Shown here piece after piece: positions 34,601 to 45,053 of a DNA stretch of 64,000 bases. The notes under the pieces were generated by a model. That model searched no databases and was not told the DNA's origin. It worked only from the letters and a program-made list of their open reading frames with translations. The DNA lies in the NCBI RefSeq assembly GCF_020085105.1, contig NC_058062.1:1636001-1700000 (forward strand), read 5' to 3'. The translations under genes and the position numbers were made by a program. Every line of letters starts with the position of its first letter. Positions within the stretch are counted from its first letter, which is position 1. Source of the stretch: Siniperca chuatsi. Lineage: Eukaryota > Chordata > Actinopteri > Centrarchiformes > Sinipercidae.

Positions 34601-35041
34601 TGTGTTGTACCTCGTCAATCTCAAGTTGTGATAGCAGTTGCCGCTTGTGGATGTTGGAACACTGAGCTACTAGTTGCTTCGCCGTAAGCCTCGATTGTGG
34701 GTTTCGAAGTTACCATTCATCCCACATCCTGTGCATGTAACCCCTCTGACTAGGGTTACTGGAGTAGTAGCATTCCAACAGAGCCTTGTTATCGCATCTC
34801 GCCCATTTCCGTCTTGTTCCAGTAGCCCATTTGTCGTCCTCGATGCCCTGGTTCCCCAACACCTGACGCAGACCTTGTTTGGCCGGGCGACATCTGAGCC
34901 GGCATGTCAATCATTTCATCGTCACTCATCATCATGAGGTAGGCAGCAGCGTGAAGGGTCTTGCCTAAGGACCCACACTGGATGATGGGTCATTGCTCAT
35001 TGCTCCCGAGGGGATTCGAACCCTTGTTCCCCGTGAGTCCC
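31612..35041 (-). mobile_element. R4/Rex6-type LINE, almost complete copy 2
   Basis: About 3.4 kb. Reading the minus strand: a 5' UTR with a tRNA-like B box (about 35007-35021), an N-terminal region starting near 34915 with KALLECYYSSNPSQRGYMHR, a basic linker (WKRRLEAKIKEARREVSQL), reverse transcriptase (33894 to about 33000: MKNWTAPGPDRIHTYWLKKL, NYRPITCLSTTWKLMSGI, IDYKKAYDSMPH, GIYQGDALSPLLF, then LLYMDDIKLYA), a CX2CX8HX4C knuckle, and the restriction-like endonuclease (QPDIVVVD, VVVDVAIPSD). This single-ORF layout with a late PD-D endonuclease defines the R2/R4 group. Frameshifts near 33150, 33890, 34060 and 34800 split the frame, so it is inactive as sequenced. A 519-codon frame (31676-33235) remains open. 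Confidence 0.9.
31676..33235 (-). pseudogene. Polyprotein C-terminal half of the R4/Rex6-type LINE
   Basis: An open frame of 519 codons covering the end of the reverse transcriptase (LLYMDDIKLYA at about residues 43-53), thumb, zinc knuckle (CRLCKEAPETIQHITAGC) and restriction-like endonuclease. In the intact element it would nick the target and prime reverse transcription there. The N-terminal RT half lies in another frame (33049-33894), so a frameshift near 33150 separates catalytic YMDD from the rest. The length of the surviving frame suggests a fairly recent insertion. Confidence 0.85.

Positions 35042-35094
<53 letters not shown>
35042..35094. repeat. (TA)n microsatellite, about 26 units
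   Basis: Pure TA run directly joined to the 5' end of the R4-like LINE. Confidence 0.95.
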
Positions 35095-35097
<3 letters not shown>

Positions 35098-35119
35098 TAG
35101 ATCAGTGATCAGTGAATAA

Positions 35120-38100
35120 CAAATAAGTCATAGAAATAAAAACACGGTGGATGAAGAAGCTTGTTATTTTGATTATTAATGTGTAATTAATTGATTTTAC
35201 ATAAATATATTTTAATAGAAATAGAATAACGGCAGTTCTTCCAATAGTAATGTGAGCCAGTGACTCCAAATCAATATCAATACCTAATCGATACCAAAGC
35301 TGGAGGCTGGACGCTGCGTCCCTGCGTCTTAGTTGGTTTTGAACCATTTAAAGTGATGAAACATGTTGTTTCGTCCTGCAGACACTGACACCAGACACAC
35401 GACTGAACATGTTCTTCACAGAAACAGAGTATTTAAAATGATATTTCCCCTGTTTCACTCTGTTTCACCCCCCTGATGTAGGATTTAAATTAAATGAGAT
35501 TAAATTTCTTCGTCCTTTCAACTAAAGAAAAAGTGAAACACTTTCTGAATATATAACGTACATATATCTCATATCTTTTTACTCCGCTGCTTTTCGCTTT
35601 TTAGGAAAAGAGATCATATTTCTCCAATATTAGCTTCTCTGCACTGGTTCCCTGCAAAATCCAGAACAGAATTTAAAATCCTTCTCCTCACCTGCAAAGC
35701 TCTTAACGGTCAGGCACCATCGTATCTTAAAGAGCTCATAATACCTTAATACCCGACTAGATCACTGCGCTCCCAGGATGCAGGGTTACTTGTGTGGTTC
35801 CTAGAGTCTCCAAAAGTAGACTGGGAGCCAGAGCCTTCAGGTATCAAGCTCCTCTCCTGTGGAATCAGGTCCCAGTTTGGGTTCGGGAGGCAGACACCAT
35901 CTCCACATTAAAGAGTAGGCTTCAGACTTTCCTCTTTGATAAAGCTTATAGTTAGGGCTGGCTCGGGTGAGTCCTGAACCATCCCTTAGTTATGCTGCTA
36001 TAGGCCTAGACTGCCGGGAGACTTCCCATGATGCACCTCTTTCCTCCTCTCCCTCTCCGTCTGTGTGTCTGGACCTACACTATAGGAAAAGTGCAATGAG
36101 ACAACTTCTGTTATGGATTGGCGCTTTATAAATAAAACTGAACTGTTTATGTTTTAACCCTGTTTATGAAGAAACACTTCAGCTGTGTTTTTAGGGTCTT
36201 GGAAAGACAAATGAACCTGAATCCAAACACATTTTACATCACAGGTTTCACCAGAACATGCAACAGTAAAATAATCCGACTTTAAGGATCAACGGGCAGA
36301 AAAGAAGAAAACTATTAGTCTGATTAGATTTTATGTTTCGACTTCTCTCCCTCGTTTTCCTGTGAAACACTGGATCGTTTTACCTCTTCGAGCATCCAAC
36401 AGTTACCGACTGAAAGCGATCTGAGAGGTTTCGAGGAGAAAATCAGTGTCTGCTTCCCGACTGCAGACATATTCAGCCTGTTGATGCTGTAATACTGCAC
36501 GTTCTTAGCCCGATAACACAAGTGGATTTAACACAAGAGAATCGACGTTGCCTGGTGCAGCTGTAAACACAGACGTTGTTTCTAACAGCAGAGGGAAAAC
36601 CCCATGTCACAGTCTGAATTTAAACTCCACTCATCCTCGCATCACGCTGTAATTACAGGCCTCGCCATCCTCATCCTCATCGTCATCTGAGGGTAAAACA
36701 TACTTCAGCCATGAGAGCTCTGGTTTCAGTCACCGCATGGCTGCAGCGCTGGGAAAATACAGGAAAGTAAAGAGCTGCATTTAAAGTAACACACTCAAGG
36801 CTGCCAAGAGTTCAGTTAGACGAAAACATCATGGCTCCAGTTTTCATGCTCTCAGATCAGCTGAAGATCTGACGGACAAACGAGGGAAGCAGTTTCCCGA
36901 CAGCCGACAAAGGCACACAGCTGAGGGAAAAGGACAAACAAGAGCAGCGACTTCCTCGGGGTCAAACAATCACGCGCACACCCAGCTCCTCGTCACACCT
37001 GCAATCAGTCGATGAGTGAACGGTCACAGATAATACTGATCGAAATACCCTCATGAATCGCGTTGGATCAGCACAGACGATTAACGGGAGAGGGACGGAA
37101 AAGTTCTGCGCGCAAATCTCTTTTCTGTTTTGGACTTTTTGTTTGTGTGTGAAACCTTTAAGCGGTTACTGAAAGGAAAGTTTGAGGTTTAGAGGAAAAA
37201 CGTCTCTTTGGTGGAACAACTCAGAGAAACGTGACGAGGAGGCGCACCGAGTTCACCAGAGCAGCCTGGTGTTGCTTTTATCATGAATTCGATCTCAATC
37301 TGTGAAGTAAATAAAGCAGTGAAGTGAAAAGTCACATTTCCCTCTGAGACGTAGTGGAGTAGAAGTATAAAGTACCTCAAAATTAATTAAATATTCGAGG
37401 AAATGTTCCTTTCCACCTGTTCTATAGCAACTATATGCATGAATATGAGTCTATTATAACCAAGTGGATCAGAATTATTATAATCAGAGTTAAATACTTG
37501 ATGAGGACTGTTTATGTTATAACGTCATGAAAGTCATGTGTTTATCTGTATGAAACGTTTCATCATCATCATCTCGTGACTATATTATTTACCCAGAATG
37601 CATCGCAGCTGTTTCTAAACTTTCGGGAAGTTCAGTGAAAGCGTCCTGGTGAGCGCGGCGACGTGACCGTGTGCAGGCAGAAAGACGTCTGACGGGGTCA
37701 CATGAACACAGCCTTCAGTCCCAGAGAGGAGCGAGCCAGCCAATAAAACCTTCCTATCTGTGCTTCGTCTGATTTCAGGCTCTTTCCTCTGAGCTCTGGC
37801 TGCGTTGTCATGTCAATCTGCAGTGTTTTGTAGTGAGTCTTGTTTTCGTCTCTCCCTCCTCTCTCTCAGCCGTGACCAGACTCAGCACAGTAAACATTTG
37901 CAGAAATATGAGCCGACCTGTTAAAGTGTGCCCTCAGTTCCGTCTGTGCAGGAACTTTTCCCGTTTCAGGCGTGTACCACACCCAGTGTAAACACAAACC
38001 AGGTCGCAGATAAGAGCTGGGGCAGATTTACGCCACACTGCATGCATTTTAACCTCGTTTTAAGTAGGTTATTCATGCTTAATGAATTACAATCACTCCC

Positions 38101-39018
38101 CTCATGATCCTGATATACTGTCAATATTTAGAGTTTAATCTTTATTCCTATAATCAACCTAGTCTCCAGTTCCAGCCCGAAGCAGCCACACTGTTGTTTT
38201 TCTTACATGTTTGATTGTTTGTCTCTCGGAGGAGCCAAACATCCTGAATGGCGGTTTAATGGCTAAGACTGGTGTTTCTTTCGCGTGGCACAGAAATTGG
38301 AGTCTTGTTGGTGTCTCGCGACGGGTTAAGGCGTGTGCCGGACTGTTTCTCGGCGCTCGGAGCAGCGACTTCCTGGTGACAGCGAGGCTCCAGGAAGTCA
38401 CTGCTCTCCACATAAACCCCAGTGCAAAACATTTGTACGCTTTGTTTTTTATAATGTGCCCATCGCTGAGTTTCAGAGGTGCTGGCAGGCTTTGGACAGA
38501 GCCAGGCTCCGGCTGTTTCCAGCTGACTGACGCCAGAGTTCAAACTTTATGCTCCGCATATCTGAACCAAGCTCCCAGAAAACTGCAGGTCTGCTCCAGT
38601 TCTTCTAAATCGGAGCTTAAGACTTTCCTGTTTGCCGCTGCCTTTTATTAAATGGTTCGCTGAGTTGAGTCTTGTGTAAAAAAGCTGTTTCTGAGCCTGG
38701 ATGTTTGGGTCTGATTAAAACACTGATCTGGGCCTTTAACATCCAGTTTTAAGGTCTGACTTTTGTTGGGACATACAGAACTGTTTTCTGTCTCCGTGTC
38801 GGAAATGTGGCTCTCCTCAAAACAGCCAACGTTTATGAGTTTATTAAGTTCATCTGAAGGTTACTCATAACATTTGAAATGAAAAACTGTTGTTGATTGA
38901 TAAACACACTGGCCTCAGTTTGGCCATCGCACCATGTTAATCATTAATCCACAGGACCTGCCGACTGGTCATAAAGGTGGGTGATAGCACAGTTTGTACA
39001 TGGCACAGGCCAAAGTAC
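35120..39018. repeat. 3.9-kb tandem duplication, unit 1
   Basis: Starts at caaataagtcatagaaataa and ends at ggcacaggccaaagtac, where unit 2 begins with the same start. It holds a LINE 3' end, a possible second LINE-like remnant near 38520-38650 (KLQVCSSSSKSELKTFLF), and otherwise unrecognised sequence without genes. Relative to unit 2 it has about 55 bp deleted at 35603 and many one-base differences, often in homopolymers. Confidence 0.95.
35603..36145 (+). mobile_element. LINE 3' end (L2/Rex-like), unit 1 copy
   Basis: The sequence encodes a decayed reverse-transcriptase tail (SLHWFPAKSRTEFKILLL, LKSRLQTFLFDKAYS-type text across frames) and ends with ggcgctttataaataaaact, the usual fish LINE 3' terminus. 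Stops interrupt it. Confidence 0.75.
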
Positions 39019-42000
39019 CAAATAAGTCATAGAAATAAAAACACGGTGGATGAAGAAGCTTGTTATTTTGATTATTAATGTGTAATTAATTGATTTTACA
39101 TAAATATATTTTAATAGAAATAGAATAACGGCAGTTCTTCCAATAGTAATGTGAGCCAGTGACTCCAAATCAATATCAATACCTAATCGATACCAAAGCT
39201 GGAGGCTGGACGCTGCGTCCCTGCGTCTTAGTTGGTTTTGAACCATTTAAAGTGATGAAACATGTTGTTTCGTCCTGCAGACACTGACACCAGACACACG
39301 ACTGAACATGTTCTTCACAGAAACAGAGTATTTAAAATGATATTTCCCCTGTTTCACTCTGGCGTTCACCCCCCTGATGTAGGATTTAAATTAAATGAGA
39401 AGAACTCCGTTATTTCTTCGTCCTTCCAACTAAAGAAAAAGTGAAACACTTTCTGAATATATAACGTACATATATCTCATATCTTTTCACTCCGCTGCTT
39501 TTCGCTCTTTAGTTGAACATCAACAGATCTTCAGATGTTTGATGCTTTCATAAGTGCCTTAAGACAAGAATTAGAAAAAGAGATCATATTTCTCCAATAT
39601 TAGCTTCTCTGCACTGGTTCCCTGCAAAATCCAGAATAGAATTTAAAATCCTTCTCCTCACCTACAAAGCTCTTAATGGTCAGGCACCATCGTATCTTAA
39701 AGAGCTCATAATACCTTATTACCCGACTAGATCACTGCGCTCCCAGGATGCAGGGTTACTTGTGGCTCCTAGAGTCTCCAAAAGTAGACTGGGAGCCAGA
39801 GCCTTCAGTTATCGAGCTCCTCTCCTGTGGAACCAGGTCCCAGTTTGGGTTCGGGAGGCAGACACCATCTCCACATTTAAGAGCAGGCTTCAGACTTTCC
39901 TCTTTGATAAAGCTTATAGTTAGGGCTGGCTCAGGTGAGTCCTGAACCATCCCTTAGCTATGCTGCTGTAGGCCTAGACCACCGGGAGACTTCCCATGAT
40001 GCACCTCTTTCCTCTCTCCTCCTCTCCCTCTCCGTCTGTGTGTCTGGACCTACACTATAGGAAAAGTGCAATGAGACAACTTCTGTTATGGATTGGCGCT
40101 TTATAAATAAAACTGAACTGTTTATGTTTTAACCCTGTTTATGAAGAAACACTTCAGCTGTGTTTTTTAGGGTCTTGGAAAGACAAATGAACCTGAATCC
40201 AAAACACATTTTACATCACAGGTTTCACCAGAACATGCAACAGTAAAATAATCCGACTTTAAGGATCAACGGGCAGAAAAGAAGAAAACTATTAGTCTGA
40301 TTAGATTTTATGTTTCCGACTTCTCTCCCTCGTTTTCCTGTGAAACACTGGATCGTTTTACCTCTTCGAGCATCCAACAGTTACTCGACTGAAACGATCT
40401 GAGAGGTTTCGAGGAGAAAATCAGTGTCTGCTTCCCGACTCGCAGACATATTCAGCCTGTTGATGCTGTAATACTGCACGTTCTTAGCCCGATAACACAA
40501 GTGGATTTAACACAAGAGAATCGACGTTGCCTGGTGCAGCTGTAAACACAGACGTTGTTTCTAACAGCAGAGGGAAAACCCCATGTCACAGTCTGAATTT
40601 AAACTCCACTCATCCTCGCATCACGCTGTAATTACAGGCCTCGCCATCCTCATCCTCATCGTCATCTGAGGGTAAAACATACTTCAGCCATGAGAGCTCT
40701 GGTTTCAGTCACCGCATGGCTGCAGCGCTGGGAAAATACAGGAAAGTAAAAGAGCTGCATTTAAAGTAACACACTCAAGGCTGCCAAGAGTTCAGTTAGA
40801 CGAAAACATCATGGCTCCAGTTTTTCATGCTCTCAGATCAGCTGAAGATCTGACGGACAAACGAGGGAAGCAGTTTCCCCGACAGCCGACAAAGGCACAC
40901 AGCTGAGGAAAAGGACAAACAAGAGCAGCGACTTCCTCGGGGTCAAACAATCACGCGCACACCCAGCTCCTCCGTCACACCTGCAATCAGTCGATGAGTG
41001 AACGGTCACAGATAATACTGATCGAAATACCCTCATGAATCGCGTTGGATCAGCACAGACGATTAACGGGAGAGGGACGGAAAAGTTCTGCCGCGCAAAT
41101 CTCTTTTCTGTTTTTGGACTTTTTGTTTGTGTGTGAAACCTTTAAACGGTTACTGAAAGGAAAGTTTGAGGTTTAGAGGGGAAACGTCTCTTTGGTGGAA
41201 CAACTCAGAGAAACCTGACGAGGAGACGCACCGAGTTCACCAGAGCAGCCTGGTGTTGCTTTTATCATGAATTCGATCTCAATCTGTGAAGTAAATAAAG
41301 CAGTGAAGTGAAAAGTCACATTTCCCTCTGAGACGTAGTGGAGTAGAAGTATAAAGTACCTCAAAATTAATTAAATATTCGAGGAAATGTTCCTTTCCAC
41401 CTGTTCTATAGCAACTATATGCATGAATATGAGTCTATTATAACCAAGTGGATCAGAATTATTATAATCAGAGTTAAATACTTGATGAGGACTGTTTATG
41501 TTATAACGTCATGAAAGTCATGTGTTTATCTGTATGAAACGTTTCATCATCATCATCTCGTGACTATATTATTTACCCAGAATGCATCGCAGCTGTTTCT
41601 AAACTTTCGGGAAGTTCAGTGAAAGCGTCCTGGTGAGCGCGACGTGACCGTGTGCAGGCAGAAAGACGTCTGACGGGGGGGGGGTCACATGAACACAGCC
41701 TTCAGTCCCAGAGAGGAGCGAGCCAGCCAATAAAACCTTCCTATCTGTGCTTCGTCTGATTTCAGGCTCTTTCCTCTGAGCTCTGGCTGCGTTGTCATGT
41801 CAATCTGCAGTGTTTTTGTAGTGAGTCTTGTTTTCGTCTCTCCCTCCTCTCTCTCAGCCGTGACCAGACTCAGCACAGTAAACATTTGCAGAAATATGAG
41901 CCGACCTGTTAAAGTGTGCCCTCAGTTCCGTCTGTGCAGGAACTTTTCCCGTTTCAGGCGTGTACCACACCCAGTGTAAACACAAACCAGGTCGCAGATA

Positions 42001-43008
42001 AGAGCTGGGGCAGATTTACGCCACACTGCATGCATTTTAACCTCGTTTTAAGTAGGTTATTCATGCTTAATGAATTACAATCACTCCCTCATGATCCTGA
42101 TATACTGTCAATATTTAGAGTTTAATCTTTATTCCCTATAATCAACCTAGTCTCCAGTTCCAGCCCGAAGCAGCCACACTGTTGTTTTTCTTACATGTTT
42201 GATTGTTTGTCTCCGGCGGAGGAGCCAAACATCCTGAATGGCGGTTTAATGGCTAAGACTGGTGTTTCTTTTCGCGTGGCACAGAAATTGGAGTCTTGTT
42301 GGTGTCTCGCGACGGTTAAGGCGTGTGCCGGACTGTTTCTCGGCTCGGAGCAGCGACTTCCTGGTGACAGCGAGGCTCCAGGAAGTCACTGCTCTCCACA
42401 TAAACCCCCAGTAAAACATTTGTACGCTTTGTTTTTTATAATGTGCCCATCGCTGAGTTTCAGAGGTGCTGGCAGGCTTTGGACAGAGCCAGGCTCCGGC
42501 TGTTTCCAGCTGACTGACGCCAGAGTTCAAACTTTATGCTCCGCATATCTGAACCAAGCTCCCAGAAAACTGCAGGTCTGCTCCAGTTCTTCTAAATCGG
42601 AGCTTAAGACTTTCCTGTTTGCCGCTGCCTTTTATTAAATGGTTCGCTGAGTTGAGTCTTGTGTAAAAAAAGCTGTTTCTGAGCCTGGATGTTTGGGTCT
42701 GATTAAAACACTGATCTGGGCCTTTAACATCCAGTTTTAAGGTCTGACTTTTGTTGGGACATACAGAACTGTTTTCTGTCTCCGTGTCCGGAAATGTGGC
42801 TCTCCTCAAAACAGCCAACGTTTATGAGTTTATTAAGTTCATCTGAAGGTTACTCATAACATTTGAAATGAAAAACTGTTGTTGATTGATAAACACACTG
42901 GCCTCAGTTTGGCCATCGCACCATGTTAATCATTAATCCACAGGACCTGCCGACTGGTCATAAAGGTGGGTGATAGCACAGTTTGTACATGGCACAGGCC
43001 AAAGTACC
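39019..43008. repeat. 3.9-kb tandem duplication, unit 2
   Basis: Head-to-tail with unit 1 and about 98 percent alike by eye over its whole length. Differences are mainly single-base indels (for example a run of ten G near 41675 against four in unit 1) plus a 55-bp segment near 39520-39575 missing from unit 1. It could be a recent true duplication or two haplotypes joined by the assembler. Confidence 0.95.
39572..40115 (+). mobile_element. LINE 3' end (L2/Rex-like), unit 2 copy
   Basis: Duplicate of 35603-36145 with slightly better preserved frame (READTISTFKSRLQTFLF without the stop seen in unit 1). Confidence 0.75.
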
Positions 43009-43154
43009 ACCAACACATCCTGCGAGCACGAAGAAATACAAACAGGCTTTCATTCGGACGGACCGCCACAGCAGCTGCTGGTGTTTCACCTGCTGACCGA
43101 CAAGGTTCAAGTCTTAATAAATCATGAGATGTGTGTCGTTATGCAGCGGCGGAG

Positions 43155-44192
43155 GAAGCGCTCCGACCTTTTACTGCAGTAAAAGTACCAACACCACAGT
43201 GCAGAAATACTCTGCTACAAGTCCTGCATTCACGTTTTTACTTAAGTAAAAGTATCAGCATCAAAATATACTCAAAGCACCAAAAGTAAAAGTACTCATT
43301 ATGCAGAACGGCCCATTTCAGAATAATGTTTATTATATTATATTAGAATTATTGATTATTATTAATGTGATCATCACAGCTGCTGGGTAGCTTGTGACCC
43401 CCCCCCCAGGATCAATAAAGTTTTATCTGTAATTGATCTATAATAATATATCATATTTTATTTATTGTACTTTATTTTGTGTTATTATTCTGAATCTGCA
43501 AAGTAACTTAAGTTAGAAATAAAAGTACAATATTTGCCTCTAAATTGTACTGGCTCGGCTGTAAACCAGGACCCAGAGGTTGGACCACATCACACCTGGT
43601 TCAGCCTCTTTACATCGGCTCCCTGTTGGTTTCAGGACTCATTTTAAGATCTTGTTGATTACTTTTAAGGCTCTTCATGGCTCCAGACTATATTTTAGAC
43701 CTTGTAATCCCTTATGAACCTTCACGCAGTCTGAGATCTTCGGGCAGGGGTCTCCTGTCTGTTCCTGAGTCCAGGATGGAAACTAAGGGGGACGGAGCTT
43801 TGGCCATCAGGGCCCCGAGGCTCTGGAACAACCTGCCCGAAGACATCAGGCTGTCTGAGTCAGAGTCTTCGTTTAAGTCTCGTCTCAAAACACATTTTTA
43901 TCTGAAAGCAGATCCTGATTTTACCTGAACGGTTTATTTTATTGCTTTTATGTATTTTATTTCTTTATATTTCATCATTCACTGTGATATTTTATTTCTC
44001 TTGTTGTGAAGCACTTTGTACTTTGTTTTGATAAGTGCTCTATAAATAAAGTTGTATTATTATTATTATTACTGAAGTAGAAGTATAAAGTAGCAGAAAA
44101 TGGAAATACTCAAGTAAAGTAAAATTATCTCAAAATTGTACTTAAGTGCAGTACTTGAGTAAATGTACTTAGTTACTTTCCAGCACTGCAGT
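43155..44192 (+). repeat. AAGTACTC-type dispersed element with a nested LINE
   Basis: Left part tttactgcagtaaaagtacc through aaaagtactcattatgcaga; right part gtacttgagtaaatgtactt and agttactttccagcactgca. The ends are imperfect inverted repeats. Relatives are at 52612-52880 and 59210-59895. A LINE fragment (43552-44066) interrupts it. The right edge is less than 100 bp from the sgf29 first exon. Confidence 0.65.
43552..44066 (+). mobile_element. L2/CR1-type LINE 3' fragment
   Basis: Sense copy of the family at 17.6 and 27.6 kb. It encodes LWNNLPEDIRLSESESSFKS and LKTHFYLKADPDFT, and ends in (ATT)n. It is the least damaged copy of this segment in the window (83 codons open, 43677-43928) and is nested in the AAGTACTC-type element. 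Confidence 0.9.
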
Positions 44193-44264
44193 TATACCAA
44201 CTTTCAACAACAAACAGAGTTTACAGCATTTACATTTTCTGTGCCAACCCTTCTGTTACACACT

Positions 44265-44384
44265 CCGTCCACCTGGAGGCGGTGTGGAGCGCTGCTTTGC
44301 CAACTGCCCATTAACACCACAGAAGAAGAAGAAGCTAATCTGTTGTTAGCAAATCGACAATCAATAAACAGATAAACTAACACG
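44265..44384 (+). other. sgf29: Probable sgf29 first (non-coding) exon
   Basis: The stretch ends at an excellent donor (aacacg then gtaagtag). It lies 670 bp before the coding start and just after a transposon edge. The 5' limit is not determined. Its intron would end at the acceptor accttgtag before 45046. Confidence 0.5.
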
Positions 44385-45053
44385 GTAAGTAGTGTTACAT
44401 GTTGCGTTAAGAATAAGATAAAGCATGTGATGTATATTAAGTTATCACAGTAGAAATATATACAGCTGATGTTTCTGTTGCATGAGCACAAATCTCACAG
44501 TCTAGCTAACAACCTGGCTAACATTAGCGAAACAAACCACTTGCTAACTCAGTCAACTAGTAACGTTACTTAGCTGTAACGTTACACAGACTCATTATTT
44601 TCCATTACTAAAGGTAGCGTTAGCATTTTAGCCAGCTTTACTAAAACAAAGTTATACATTTTTCCGCCGTGTAAGCCCAAAATACCATAGTTGTTGCTTT
44701 AGCCTCAAAACGAGCCTTTTTTTTAACAATCAGAGTTTACACCGAACTCCATTCATAAATCTATCAATTCCGAGATACCTTGTTATTCAGGAGACATACA
44801 AACTTAGTAGCACCTGAATCAAAACCTGTATTTTTCACTTTTTTATTCGGCCTTCATCCAATGTACTATTTTAATGCAATATTAAATATATAACACAATT
44901 TGTTCTCGTCCAACTAACTGCTTGCAGTCATGTTTCAATCAAAAGCCGTGCCCCCGGGCATTTAAAATGACGGATTTCTTCATGGGGTTTTGTATGTGTC
45001 AGTGCTGCTCTAACAGGACTCTATCTGAATGCCAAAACCTTGTAGGTACGGAC

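Noticed and set aside
38211-38651. 146-codon ORF repeated in both tandem units
   Set aside because: The copy in unit 2 differs by frameshifts, and the end resembles a decayed LINE tail. No evidence for a functional gene.
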